Shown here in pieces: positions 23,342-36,450 of a stretch of 64,000 nt of DNA. Positions within the stretch are counted from its first letter, which is position 1; the number at the start of each line of letters is the position of its first letter. Both the position numbers and the translations under genes were made by a program. The notes below the pieces were generated by a model. The model had not been told where the DNA came from and searched no databases. It was given only the letters and a program-made list of their open reading frames with translations. The DNA is from Azadirachta indica (lineage: Eukaryota; Streptophyta; Magnoliopsida; Sapindales; Meliaceae): contig CM040440.1 in NCBI GenBank assembly GCA_022749755.1, positions 11,705,269-11,769,268 on the forward strand. Direction: 5' to 3'.

Positions 23342-25994
23342 CTCTTGGATGTAGCTTTGACTTCCTTTGAGTTGGAAACCTTTCCTTTCGCATATGTACC
23401 CAAACCCAATCACCAGGCTCGAATACAACGCGCCTTCGTCCTTTGTTTACTTGGCTTGTAATTTGTTGATTCTTCTTTTCAATGTTCTTGCGCACATCTG
23501 CATGTAGTTTTCTCACCAATTCTGCCTTTGTTTTCCCATCTAAGCTAGTTCTTTCATCACAAGGTAAAGGAACTAAATCCAAAGGGGTTAGTGGGCTAAA
23601 ACCATAAACAATTTCAAATGGTGAAAAACCAGTAGTAGAATGCACAACTCTATTATATGCGAATTCAACAAATGGAATGCACTCTTCCCAATTCTTCAAA
23701 TTCTTTTGGACAATAGCACGCAACAAAGTTCCCAAAGCCCTATTCACAACTTCTGTTTGACCATCAGTTTGTGGGTGACAAGTAGTAGAATATAACAATT
23801 TAGTACCCAATTTACTCCACAAAACTTTCCAAAAATGACTTAGAAATTTCACATCTCTATCACTAACTATAGTTTTTGGAATGCCATGCAAACGCACTAC
23901 TTCCCTAAAGAACAGATTTGCAATATTAGTGGCATCATCAGTTTTATTACAAGGTATAAAATGTGACATCTTGGAAAACCTATCAACCACTACAAAAATA
24001 GAATCTTTTCCCTTTTTCGATCTAGGTAAACCCAAAACAAAATCCATGGAAATATTAGTCCAAGGTTCACTAGAAACAGGTAAAGGAGTATACAAACCTT
24101 GATTTAAAACTTTAGATTTAGCTTGTTTGCACACAACACATCTATCACAAACTTTTTGCACATCATTTTTCATTTTAGGCCAATAGAAGTGTTCATCTAA
24201 AGTGTCTAAAGTTTTTGTAATGCCAAAATATCCCATTAAACCACCCCCATGAGACTCTTTTACAAGCAATTCTCTCAGAGAACAAATAGGTATGCACAAT
24301 TTATTTTCTTTAAACAAAAACCCATCCATTCTATAGAACTTACCATATGCAGCTTTCTCACATGCTTTGAAAATGCTAGAAAAGTCAGTATCATCATCAT
24401 AAAGAGTTTTAATATGTTCAAATCCAAGCATTCTTACATCTAAAGCATTAAGTAAAGTATACCTCCTTGAAAGTGCATCAGCCACAACATTATCTTTACC
24501 TTGCTTGTATTTAATCACATAAGGAAAAGTCTCAATAAATTCGACCCATTTGGCATGTCGTTTGTTCAATTTACCTTGACTTTTAATGAACTTCAAAGAT
24601 TGATGGTCAGTATGAATAACAAATTCCTTAGGCCATAAGTAATGCTGCCAATTTTCCAAAGCTCTAAGCAAAGCATAAAGCTCTTTGTCGTAAGTAGGAT
24701 AATTCAATGAGGCGCCATGGAGCTTTTCACTAAAGTAGGCAATTGGCCTCTTTTCCTGCATAAGAACAGCCCCAATGCCCAATCCTGATGCATCACATTC
24801 AAGTTCAAAAGTATTAGCAAAGTTAGGCAAGGCAAGAATGGGTGCCTTACAAAGCTTATCTTTCAATAAAGTAAATGCATGCTCTTGTTCTTTGTCCCAC
24901 TTAAAAGTAAAATTCTTTTTAATTACCTCTGTAAGGGGTGCCGCAATGGTGCTAAAATCTTTTATAAACCGTCTATAAAAACTAGCCAATCCATGAAAAC
25001 TTCTTACCTCACTTACCGATTTAGGAGTAGGCCAATTTTTAATAGCACTTACCTTCTCTTCATCAACTTCAACGCCTTGAACACTTACCACGAAACCTAA
25101 AAACACAATTCGATCTAAACAAAAAGAACACTTTTTAAAGTTAGCATATAACTTTTCTTTCCTCAAAATATCAAGTATAGCCCTTAAATGTTCTACATGT
25201 TCATTCGAATTTTTGGAATATACAAGGATATCATCAAAGTATACAACAACAAATTTTCCAATTAAATCTTTCAAAACATGATTCATAAGCCTCATGAAAG
25301 TACTAGGTGCATTAGTTAAACCAAAAGGCATAACTAACTATTCATACAGACCATATTTTGTTTTGAATGCAGTTTTCCACTCATCACCCTCTCTCATGCG
25401 AATTTGATGATACCCACTTTTCAAATCAATTTTGCTAAAGATAGTAGAACCATATAATTCATCAAGCATATCATCTAGCCTAGGAATAGGATGCCGATAC
25501 TTTACCGTAATGTTATTAATTACACGACAATCAACACACATACGCCAAGAGCCATCTTTCTTAGGTACCAATAGAACAGGAACAGCACATGGACTCATAC
25601 TTTCTCTAACATATCCCTTTGTTAACAACTCCTCAACTTGCCTTTGAAGCTCCTTTGTCTCCTCGGGATTACTCCTATAGGCTGATTTATTTGGAATTGA
25701 AGTTCCAGGAATAAAATCGATCTGATGCTTGATACCCCTAATGGGCGGCAATTCATTGGGTACCTCCTCGGGAAAAACATCTTCATAAGCCTGTAAAAGA
25801 GAAACAAATGCAGTAGGCAAAGAAGTATTAAGGTCATTAGTGTTTAAGTAAAGTTCCTTGTACATAAGTACAAGTATACTTTTGTTGGAAAACCAAGCCA
25901 CCCTAATATCACTCCTTTTTGCATAAAAGCTCACTTGTTTCTTTTTACACTCAATTGTTTCTTTTTCCCTCATTTGAATTCTGCCCCTCTCCAT
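23342..25994 (-). pseudogene. pol: Element C reverse transcriptase, RNase H and integrase
   Basis: RT starts in the block 25994-25338 ([15 protein letters not shown]) and is cut by a TAG at 25340-25338, replacing the Trp of [10 protein letters not shown] 688-residue frame, 25331 down to 23265, continues with YFDD at residues 31-34, RNase H ([13 protein letters not shown] near residue 177; [10 protein letters not shown]), the integrase zinc domain ([11 protein letters not shown]), and the catalytic core ([31 protein letters not shown]). After KLHPR the sequence lacks 163 bp present in copy D, which shifts the frame and replaces the integrase C-terminus with an unrelated tail inside the LTR. 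Confidence 0.9.
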
Positions 25995-27752
25995 TCGAAC
26001 TCACTTGTTTTTCTTTCTCATTCTTTTTGCCACTCTTTTCTTTTGAAAACTTACCCTCCTTTGTTACAACTTCACTCACTCTTTTCTCCTCACTCTTGTT
26101 TTCTCTCTGACTTTGCATTCTTCTAAGCTCACCCTCATAAACTTCTTTAGGTGAAAGTGGTACAAGAGTAATTTTCTTCCCATCCTTCTCAAAAGTATAA
26201 TGATTTGTAAAATCATTATGTAACACCCTTCTGTCAAATTGCCAAGGGCGTCCCAACAAGAGATGGCCAGCATGCATGGGCACTACATCAAACAACAACT
26301 CATCTCTATACTTGCCTATTTTGAAGGCAACAAGAACTTGCTTTGTCACCCTAATTTCCCCACAATCATTAAGCCACTTCAACTTGTAAGGATGTGGATG
26401 TTTTAAAGTAGGTAACCCTAACTTTTCTACAAGAGTAGTACTAGCAACATTAGTTACACTGCCACCATCAATTATCACATCACAAACCCTATCCTTTACA
26501 AGACACCTAGTATGGAAGAGATTCTCTCTTTGATCACATTCTTCCTGTTGGACTTGCATATTCAAAACTCTTCTTGATACAAGAGCCTTACCACTTTCTG
26601 CCATAGTAAATTGCTCATCCCCTTCTTCATCACTTGCATCTTCAAGAGTTGGCATCGTCTCTTGTTCATTCTCCTCTTCACTGGCCGAATAGTACTCTCC
26701 CTCAAGCATGAATATGGTTCTTTGATTTGGGCAATCCCGCTTGTAATGTCCTACACCTTGACATTTAAAACATTTAATATTTCTAGTGTTAATAGTAGAA
26801 TCAAACTTACCCTTGTCTTTGCTTGAGTTGAATGTTTTGGGAAACTCTTTGGATTCGATTTTAGGCTTGGATGACGAAGCCTTATCATCTTTCCTCCAAT
26901 TTGATTTGAATGCAGAAGTATAGGAGGAAAACTGACTTGTACGACCTCTCTTTTTCAGTTGCTTCTCAACCTTCAATGCAAGGTGAAGCAAGTCTTCTAG
27001 CTCCATATATGGCTGCAATTCAACCACATTAGAAATCTCTTTGTTCAAACCATTGAGAAATCTTGCCATTGTAGCCTCATTATCTTCCTCTACATTTGCT
27101 CTTATCATTGCTACCTCCATCTCCTTGTAGTATTCCTCAACACTTTTAGACCCTTGAGTGAGATTTTGAAGTCGATTATACAATTCTCTATAGTAGTAGC
27201 TTGATACAAATCTCTTGCGCGTGATGAATTTCAGATCTCTCCACTCTTCAATGGGCCTTTCCCTATTTCTCCTTCGCTTTTGCTTAGTATCATCCCACCA
27301 AGTAATAGCATAAGCTTCAAAAACAGCCACGGCAAGCTTCAACTTCTTGGATTCAGTGTAGTCATTGCAATCAAACACTAATTCAATCTTCGTTTCCCAA
27401 TCTAAGTATGCCTCAGGATCCATTCTTCCATAAAATGGTGGAATTTTCAGTTTAACCCACTGTTGCTATTGTTATTGTTTCTTACCCTCGGTCTCACCTC
27501 TTCTTCCTCTCCATTGTCATCAAGCGATTCACTATCATTAAAGCCATCATCTAATTGAGCTCTTCTCGGAACTCGCCTAATTTGCATGGTTGGATTAGGA
27601 GCATTAGGTGGCTGCCTCCTTGTGGTTGAAACCTCCAGCCTCTCCATTCTATCAACAAACTCTCCATATTTTCTATCCATGGCTTGCAACAACTCGGTTA
27701 AAGCTTGGAATCGATCTATCTCACTTTGTGGATTTCTTGCTTGTCCACTCAT
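25951..27752 (-). pseudogene. gag: Element C gag and protease
   Basis: Gag starts at 27752 (MSGQARNPQSEIDRF) with an N-terminal block of 101 residues to 27447, then a frameshift. The main 490-residue block, 27423-25951, begins MDPEAYLDWE and includes the capsid domain ([20 protein letters not shown]) and a CCHC knuckle [14 protein letters not shown]. The protease active site is [12 protein letters not shown], with LLGRPWQFDR after it. A Lys/Glu-rich linker ends the block, and RT continues in another frame. A normal copy would be one gag-pol frame; two frameshifts break this one. Confidence 0.9.
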
Positions 27753-28599
27753 CCTTCAAGACAAAGTTAGTAAAGCAAAAGAATAATTTTCTCACTTCAC
27801 TCCCTCACGTGTTTCACTCAAGTAATGTTATCACTCAAGTTCGCTCGTGTTTCACACTTAATTTTATGGCTTTTCTCTAGATTAGCTCACACTAAGCCTT
27901 TTTCTACTCTAATTCTCTTATTAAGAATAGTTGCAAAAAATCAAAATTTATACAAACTTACTAAATACAATGAAAAGTAAAATAAAACTAATTTAGATAG
28001 GCAACAAACTGGGAAAGCACAAGGACTAGGAAATAGATTTTTAGAAATGATAAAGGAAAGATTAAGAACAAAGAAAAAAAAAATCAGTACAGAAATAGGA
28101 AAGTCAACCAAAAATTATGGAAAGATCAGGAAGCTTGTTTTGGAATGTAGGCTTGATTTGGTCAAACTCCTTGAAGCAATATGATTTTTCTTTTTATTTT
28201 CCTTATTTTCGTTCAACACCTGCCCCCCCCCCCCCCCCCCCCCCTTTTTTTTTTTTTTTTTTTTCTCTTAGCCAAAGGCTTTGCTTTTTCTCTCCTTTTT
28301 TTTTTATTTTTTTTTATTTTTATTTTTACCTCCAAACACGTAGGAGTGACCAAACAAAAATAAATAGACACAGACAGAAAAGAAACGAATAGACAAAGAC
28401 TAAATCAACCGAATTGGAGATTGATACAACCCAAACTTGACTTTGCTGTGAATTGAAAGGAAACCCTCTTTTTTTTTTTTTTTTTTTGATATGATAGACG
28501 TAAAAACGAAAATAAATGGAATTGAAGCAAAACAGACTCAGAAACTAAAGAAACAAATAAACAAATTTGAAAGACGATATAACCTGATTTAGAGCCGTA
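27753..28599 (-). other. Untranslated leader of element C
   Basis: About 850 bp between the primer site and the gag start. It is rich in homopolymers and has no supported gene. The 91-codon frame seen on the + strand at 28117-28392 is driven by poly-C and poly-T runs and is not credible. Confidence 0.75.
28223..28264. repeat. C22-T20 homopolymer tract
   Basis: 22 C followed by 20 T on the + strand (A20-G22 in element orientation) in the leader of element C. The length may be unstable or poorly resolved by sequencing. Confidence 0.85.
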
Positions 28600-28611
28600 G
28601 CTCTGATACCA
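28600..28611 (-). promoter_or_regulatory. Primer-binding site of element C
   Basis: On the minus strand TGGTATCAGAGC lies three bases after the LTR end. It matches the complement of the 3' end of plant initiator-Met tRNA, the usual first-strand primer of these elements. Confidence 0.9.
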
Positions 28612-28614
28612 AAC

Positions 28615-29464
28615 TGATACGAACCCCGAGTATATTAAACTTGAGACCCAATATCTTTACGCATGGAAGCAACTTCTTGGAAAGCTAAATCAGATTCACC
28701 CAAGTCTGTAACCCAATTTCAACTTGTGAAATAAAACCTTAGAATAAATACCCTCAAAGTAATTAGCTTTGATTGTAAGAACCTTGATTCAAGCAAGAAT
28801 CAAAATAAGAGAAAACACTCTCAATTTAATTTCATTCAAGAAAAGTAATTACTGCCTGCATGGGAGCATGTGGCTGAATATATAAGGGTACAGGAAATAA
28901 GTAACCCTAATTGGAGTGTTTGGCCACAAAATTAAACTTATTCTAACTTTAAATAAAATAAACTGAATTTGGGCTTAATAATTACCATTAATAGCCCAAA
29001 CACATAACAAATTATAAATATATGTTTATAAATAAGATTAAAATAGATGATGGGCTTGAACAGCAACGTATCCCAAACTGGCACATGGAATCCGAAACTT
29101 GCATTATGATGACGATCTGATTCGAACTGCAATTAAAAGAACTTGAACATGCTTGCTTAGCCTTGAGACATCGTTCGAATATAGTCTTATACAAATTTGA
29201 GAAGTTGAATTCCGTAGAAGCTTTAATCTTCAGGTTTTGCCTTCTTGTACTTGTGTCAATGTTACCAAGCTCTGATTATTGTCTTGAAGTCCAAGCTTGA
29301 TATTTGACTCTTTCTTACACTCTTGAATTGTTGTAAGATCATCCCACAAACCTTGAATCATCCCATTCAATGCATCTTTGAATTTCTTCATTCTTGCTCT
29401 TGTAACGGGACCATTAGGTAACTGAATTGGATCATTGCTCTTGTGTGCATCCGTATTTGCATCA
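28615..29464 (-). repeat. 5' LTR of element C
   Basis: 850 bp, about 98% identical by eye to the 3' LTR. Being upstream, it also carries an idle copy of the pol tail frame (29469-29230, [15 protein letters not shown]). It is followed on the + strand by the target duplication CTCAT. Confidence 0.92.
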
Positions 29465-29742
29465 CTCATTTATTCAATCTAAGATTTGCTAGTTAAGAAA
29501 CCATTGATTTATCTTATTCTCTATGGGATCAACCTCGTAGAATACTTATAATACTATGGCCAATTTATAATTAAAAAAAGAACAATAGGTAACAATAACA
29601 ATTAAAAGGAGTTTTGACTTAATTAAATAAAGTTATCACATTCTCCTAAAAAAAAGTGGTAATTATTTGTTAAGCCAGCATAGAATATATTTTTTATTCG
29701 ATTAGGTAACTACATCTATATTTTGCATCTCACACATAAAAA
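29465..29742 (+). repeat. Spacer X continuation, left arm
   Basis: About 280 bp joining spacer X to the copia gag. It matches the reverse complement of about 48337-48620. It starts with the second CTCAT of the element C target duplication. No gene is seen. Most likely it is LTR or leader sequence belonging to the copia element or to an older element beside it. Confidence 0.65.
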
Positions 29743-32700
29743 ATGAATTCAATCTCATCTATACTTAAAGATTATATGCTTTATGGGAAAAACTATGTTA
29801 AATAGAAACCTAAACTGGATATTGTGCTCTCATTTGATAAGATCAAATGGATGTTGACAAAACAAAACTGCCAAGTGTTACAGACCAGCCTCTATCAATG
29901 ATGTGCATTAGGCACAACATAAAAACATGGACAATGCATATGATATCATGTATCACATTTATGAGATGTTTGGTGATTTAGGACAGAAAGTCAAGAGAGA
30001 GGCTCTTTAAAGGTTCATTAGCCTTAAGCAAGGCCTAAATACGTCAATCAGGGACTATACATTGAAAGTCATCGATACCCTCAACCAAGCTTAGGTTTTA
30101 GGAGTAGAGATAGATGCAGAGTACCAAATAAATATGATCTTAGGGTTTATAAACATTACCTTCAATTAATTTAAGATTGATTATCCGTTAAATCATAAGA
30201 TGGATACTCTGAAAGGGCTAATTAAGGACTTGGAAAAGAATGAGAAAATTCTCCTGGGCAAGAGGAAAGAGGTCAACATCACTGAACCTTCTGCTTCTCT
30301 CACTTCAAAAAAAATCCTTTAAGAAAGGAAAGCAGAAGAAAGACATTGCTCTTGCTTCTAAGAAAACAATAGTTAAGAGTGAAAAGAAGCCAAAAGGCAA
30401 GTGTTTTCACTATGGCGAGGATGGATACTAGAAGAGGAATTGCCCTACCTACTTAGCTAAAAAGAAGGGCAAGAAGGGTAATTATTCTTTCTTGAGGCAT
30501 GTTTTGTGAAAGATTCTATAAATACTTGGATTATAGATTTTGGAGCCACTAATCATGTTTGTTGCTATTCTTTACAAGGGTTCCAAGTAATCAGGTAGCT
30601 GAGTGAAGGGATGCTAAGCTTGAGGCTAGGCAATGGAGCATTGGTGTTTACTCGCACAATTGGAGAATTATACATCTATTTTAATGGCTATAGGTTTTTA
30701 GTTTTGAATGATTGTTACTTTGTTCCAGATTTTAAATAGAATTTGATTTTGGTTGCATGTTTAATAAATTCTAGGTATTCATTTCTTTTAGCGAATCTGT
30801 TGTTATTAGGAAGGATAATGAATTTATTTGTACTGGAATAATGAGTAATAATCTATTTTTAATCAAAACTAAGGAAAAATCTATAAACGACACTGAATGG
30901 AATAAAAGAACCAAAAGGATCAAATTGAATAACACTAATGAAACATATCTATGGCATCTTAGACTAGGCCACATCAATATAAAAAGGATTTGAAGGATGG
31001 TTAAGGATGAACCATTAAATTAGTTGGAGATTGAATCTTTTCCAACTTCAGAATCATGCTAGAAGGAAAGATGACGGAAACGTCATTCATAGCCAAAGGT
31101 TATCAAGCCAAAGAATGTTTGGAATTGGTTCATACTGACATATGTGGCCCAATTAGTGTTTAAACAATAGGTGGGTATGAGTATTTCATCACATTTATAG
31201 ATAATTGCTCAAGATATGGATACATTTATCTAATGCATTAGAAATCCAAAGCTTTTGAAAAGTTCAAAAAGTTTAGGATGAAGGTTGAAAACAATTAGGT
31301 AAAAGTATTAAAACACTGCACTTAGATTAAGGTGGAGAATATCTTTCAAGTTAATTTGATACCTAAGAGACAATGAGATTGTCTCATAACTCACTGCACT
31401 AGGTACACCACAATAAAATGGTGTTGCATAGAGCAGAAATAGGACACTTTTGGACATGGTAAGATCCATAATGAGTGATTCATTTCTACCCAATAGTTTT
31501 TAGCGATATGCACTATAAATGGTAGCATATATTCTAAACCTAGTCTCATCTAAGTTTGTCCCAAAGATTTCTATAAAAATATGGTGTGGTCATAAAACTA
31601 GTTTACACCACAAACGTATTTAAGGTTGTCCAGCACACATGTTAAAGGACAACCAAGACAAATTACGATCAAGGTTCGAAGTACGTTTATTTGAAGGATA
31701 CCCAAAAAGTACTATAGGATATTACTTTTATAGTTAATCTGACATAAGAGTCTTTATCAGTACGACTGTGACTTTCTCAGAAGATAACTATAAGATTGTA
31801 TTAGAGGAGTTGTCTAAAGAAAATAATACTGATCCAATCAATAATGAGAGTTTCAGATATTTGACATCTACTTTAAATACCAGTCAACCAAAAGTTCCAG
31901 TTGTAAAACCTCCCATGATACCTCGTCATAGTAGGAGGATTGTGAGACAACCTAACGATTCATAGGAGTATCAGAAGAGTTTGATATTAATGAATCAGAT
32001 CCTGCTACTTATGATGAAGAAATGAGATATGTCGATTATGAACCTTGACAAAAAGCTATAGAATCGGAAATAGAATCTATATATTCTAATTCTCCTTGGG
32101 CGCTTGTAGATGCACCTAAAGGGATATAATTGATTAGGTGCAAATGGGTCTACAAAAGAAAAAGAGGAGTTAAGGGAAAGGTAAAGACCTTTAAAGCAAG
32201 GCTTGTGGTTAAGAGTTATACCCTAAAGGAAGGGATCGACTACAAGGAGGTGTTCTCACCTGTAGCCATGCTTAAATTAATTCGGATTCTCTTATCCATT
32301 GTTGTTTATTATGATTATAATATATGGCAAATGGATGTCAACTTTTTGAATGGTAATCTTGACAAATGCATCTTTATGGTGCAACCAGAGGGTTTCATAG
32401 AAAAGTGCCAAGAGCAAAAGGTTTGCAAGCTTAAGAGAGCTATTTATGGTCTTAAACAGGTATTGAGGTCTTGGAACATAAGATTTGATCAAACAGTTTA
32501 TTCAGAATGTAGATGAACCATGTGTCCATAAAAGAATGCAAGACCAGAAGTTATATTTTTGATACTTTATGTTGATAATATCCTACTCATTGAGAATGAT
32601 GTAGAAGAATTAACATCAGTAAAGGTATGGCTGGTTGACCAATTTCAAATGAAAGATTTTGGAGAGGCTAATTATGTTCTTGGGATCCAAATAATAAGGG

Positions 32701-32892
32701 ATAAGAAGAATAGGAAACTAACATTGTCTCAGGCTTTATACACAGATAAGATACTGACAAAATTTGCAATGTAGAATTCCAAGAAAGAACTGTTACCTTT
32801 TAGTTTTGGAATTAAGCTTCCTCGAAAGCAATCTCTTAAGATTCTTTAAGAGGAAGAAGAGATGAGATGAGATGAGATTCATTAACAACGCC
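29743..32892 (+). pseudogene. Ty1/copia element, left arm, decayed and 3'-truncated
   Basis: A gag-like region starts at the ATG at 29743 and is readable in several frames, with the zinc knuckle segment GKCFHYGEDGY near 30390-30430 followed by an in-frame TAG. The protease motif appears as WIIDFGATNH, where the usual Ser after Asp is Phe. A GAG-pre-integrase segment (LWHLRLGH-type) lies near 30945, and weak integrase remnants follow to about 31500. RT of copia type is in 32130-32516 (RLVVKSY, DYKEVFSPVA, WQMDVNFLNG) and 32559-32774, with the catalytic box YVDN where YVDD is expected. RNase H and the 3' LTR are missing; family B fragment F begins at 32893. Confidence 0.85.
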
Positions 32893-35598
32893 TGATACGA
32901 ACCTCGCCAATAGTGTGACAAAACCCAACACCGAACATAATAAAGAATCCCAAGATTTTCTTAAGACGCAAGTTTATTGAGTCTTGACCCGATACTTATT
33001 TAGATAAGAATCAAGACTATGATTTACTCAAATGCTATACTAAGATCCTTAAGAAAACACTTAAAAATTTAGATGATAAGTTTAGTTGTTTTGAACGCCA
33101 CAAGAAATAACTTAACACTCAAATTGTTTGTTTCATTATAAGAAATGAAAGCCTTTTTATAGGCAAATACAAAGGGAAAATGTCAAAAGTTAGGCTATCA
33201 ATTCTACCTAACAATTTGGCAAAACAAATTCAAAGTTTATGACTTTTAAAACCTACAAATTTCAAACATGAAAACGTAAGCAATGATGTCGAATGTGTAT
33301 GATATAAGTAATTACGTCATTTTAAGATTCTTAAAATTACATAAATAGACTATAATTTTCGAACATTTTCATATTAATCTTCTTAGACTTCGATTGAATG
33401 ATGTTCACTGAGCTTCAAGACATGTATCTTGAATTGTATTTGAATCACACATTTTTTTAATTAGTCCATTTAAGGTACTTTCCAATATTTTGACTCTAGC
33501 TCTTGTAATAGGTCTACTTGGCACGCTTAGCGAATCATATAAATGCTGTAATTGAGTGTTTCCAACCTTATGTCTAAGGTTCTTTTCTTGTTTACATGAT
33601 TGCACAACTTCGTTTGCATCATTCTTCCCCTCTTGAAAAGGATTTGTCCTTAAATCGCTACTTACATCAAAAGGAGATAAGTCAGAAACATTAAATGTTG
33701 TACTAACCTCATACTTGCCTGATGTGTTCTACTACTCGAAATGGGCCATCTCCCCTTGGTATAAGTTTAGAACGTCTTTACTAAGGAAAATGCTCCTTCC
33801 TCATGTTTAACCAAACCAAATCTCCTGCTTTAAAGACAACCTTTTGTGTCCCTTATTGGCTTGCTTGGCATATTGTTTCGTTCGTTGTTCTATGTGTTGC
33901 TTTACTTTCTCATGAATCTGCTTAATGAAATCAGCTTTCTTCTTATCATCTAAATTAATGCGCTCACTCATAGGTAAAGGAGTTAAATCTAAAAGAGTTA
34001 ATGGATTAAAACCATAGACAATTTTAAAAGGTGAAAACTTAGTGGTAGAATTAATACAATGATTATAAGCAAATTCAACATGCGGCAAGCAATCTTCCCA
34101 AGTTTTCAAGTTCTTTTGTATGATAGTACGCAACAAGTAGACAATGTCCTATTTACTACTTCGGTTTGACCATTTGTTTGTGGGTGACAAGTAGTAGAAA
34201 ATAATAATTTAGTTCCCAACATTCCTTATAATGTCTTCTAAAAGTAACTTAAGAACTTTGAGTCTTGATATGAGACAATAGTCTTGGGCATTTCATGCAA
34301 CCTAACAACTTAAAAAACAAATCAGCTATATGTGATGCATCATCGGTTTTATGACATGCAATAAAGTTTGCCATCTTAGAAAATCTATCAACAACCACAA
34401 AAACTGAGTCTCTCCCCCTTTTTGCCCTAAGTAATCCCAAAATAAATTCATAAAAATATCGACCTAAGGTACACTAGAAATAGGAAGTGGTGTATACAAT
34501 CCATGTGGTTGTTGCCTAAACTTAGCTTGCTTATAAGTAATGCATTTCGCACAAACCCTTTTTACGTCACGTTTCATGTGCAACGAAAAGAAATGTTCAT
34601 GCAATATGTGTAAAGTCTTAGTTACGCTAAAGTGACCAATCAAACCTCCACCGTGTGCTTCTCAAACAAGTATCTCACGCAAGGATGAATATGGAACACA
34701 CAATTTATTTTTTCGAAATAGGAAACCATCATGCAAATAGAACTTCTCACATGCTCCCTTAGTGCAATTCTTAAACAAATCACAAAAATTAAAGTCTGTT
34801 ACATACAACTCCTTAATGTACTCAAATCCAAGCAATTTAGCATCAAGAGTTGAAAGTAAAGTATACCTGCGTGATAGTGCATCAGCAACTATATTTTCTT
34901 TACCTTGTTTGTATTTGATCATATAAGGAAATGTCTTAATCAACACCACCCATTTGGCATGACGTCTGCTTAATTTGTGCTGCGACTTTAAATGTTTCAA
35001 GGATCCATGATTCGTATGAATCACAAACTCTTTGGGCCAAGGTAATGCTGCTAAGTTTCTAGAGTTCGTACCAATACATATAATTCTTTATTGTAAGTGG
35101 GATAGTTTAAAACCGCGCCATTTAGTTTCTCACCAAAGTACGCAATCGGTCTTCTTTCTTGCATTAATACGCCTCTAATTCCTGTACCTGAAGCATCACA
35201 TTCTATCTCAAATATTTTAGTAAAGTTAGGTAAAACAAGTAAAGGTGTATTAGTCAATTTTTCTTCGATAAGTTTGAATGCCTTTTCTTGCTCTTTTCCC
35301 CACTTGAACAGAACATTCTTCTTGATGACTTTTGTTAAGCGTGCAACTATGCTACTAAAATCTCGAAGAAAGCACCGACAAAAATTGGCCAATCCATGAA
35401 AGCTTCTTACTTGATTTATCGAAGTAGGCGTTGGCCATTCTTGAATTGCCTTCACCTTCTCTTCATCGACCTCAATCCCTTTAGCACTTACAACAAAACT
35501 AAGAAACACAAGCTTATTCATGCAAAATGTACATTTCTTAAAATTAGCAAATAGTCTTTCTTTCATTAAAACCTCTAAAACAAGTTTTAAATGTTCAA
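32893..35598 (-). mobile_element. Family B gypsy fragment F (RT to 3' LTR)
   Basis: A minus-strand family B piece. LTR 32893-33621 is 729 bp and shorter than its relatives because of internal deletions that include the ACGT palindrome. Pol remnants follow: integrase core and C-terminal parts (34136-33807, 34440-34249), zinc domain and RNase H tail (35024-34662), and RNase H/RT (35566-35051, [25 protein letters not shown]). The piece stops inside RT at ATGTTCAA, next to GGAGG and the LTR of element D. Fragment K (58669-60254) starts at essentially the same RT base and supplies the upstream half. Confidence 0.8.
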
Positions 35599-35603
35599 GG
35601 AGG

Positions 35604-36450
35604 TGATACGAACCCCGAGTATATTAAACTTGAGACTCAATATCTTTACGCATGGAAGCAACCTCTTGGAAAGCTAAATCAGATTCACCCAAGTCTGCAA
35701 CCCAATTTCAACTTGTGAAATAGAACCTTAGAATAAATACCTTCAAAGTAATTAGCTTTGATTGTAAGAACCTTGATTCAAGCAAGAATCAAAATAAGAG
35801 AAAACACTCTCAATTTAATTTCATTCGACAAAGTAATTCCCCCTCCATGGGAGCATGTGGCTGAATATATAAGGATACAAGAGATAAGTAACCCTAATTG
35901 GAGTGTTTGGTCACAAAATTAAACTTATTCTAACTTAAAATAAAATAAACTGAATTTGGGCTTAATAATTAGAGTTAACAGCCCAAACACATAACAAACT
36001 ATAAATATATGTTTATAAATAAGACTAAAATAGCTAATGGGCTTGAACAGCAACTTAGCCCAAACTGACACATGGAATCCGAAACTTGCATCATGATGAC
36101 GATCTGATTCGAACTGCAATTAAAAAGCTTGAACATGCTTGCTTAGCCTTGAGACATCATTCGAATATGGTCTTATACAAATTTGAGAAGTTGAATTCCA
36201 TAGAAGCTTTAATCTTTAGGTTTTGCCTTCTTGTATTTGTGTCAATGTTACCAAGCTCTGATTATTGTCTTGAAGTCCAAGCTTGATATTTAACTCTTTC
36301 TTACACTCTTGAATTGTTGCAAGATCATCCCACAAACCTTGAATCATCCTATTCAATGCATCTTTGAATTTCTTCATTCTTGCTCTTGTAACGGGACCAT
36401 TAGGTAGCTGAATTGGATCATTGCTCTTGTGTGCATCCGTATTTGCATCA
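35604..36450 (-). repeat. 3' LTR of element D
   Basis: 847 bp, minus strand, with the same termini as the element C LTRs. It encodes the last 79 residues of the polyprotein (see the integrase C-terminal entry). Confidence 0.9.

Larger units (their letters stand above)
22492..29464 (-). mobile_element. Full-length family C gypsy element, CRM-like chromovirus (C)
   Basis: A 6973-bp element on the minus strand with two 850-bp LTRs (22492-23341 and 28615-29464), TG...CA termini, and 5-bp target duplications CTCAT at 22487-22491 and 29465-29469. The inverted copy of this locus at about 48620-48635 has a single ATGAG, i.e. the empty site. Internal order: primer site, leader, gag, protease, RT, RNase H, integrase. 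CRM assignment is inferred from pol running into the LTR, the iMet-type primer site and no canonical chromodomain. The LTRs differ at about 17 positions by eye (~2%), so the insertion is fairly young. Coding is broken by at least two frameshifts, a stop and a 163-bp deletion. Confidence 0.92.

Noticed and set aside
23881..25100. Several 64-73 codon plus-strand frames, repeated at 37153-38372 and 61347-61909
   Set aside because: They are antisense shadows of the conserved family C pol gene and recur only because pol is repeated.
28117..28392. 91-codon frame rich in Pro and Phe
   Set aside because: Its composition comes from the poly-C and poly-T runs in the element C leader.
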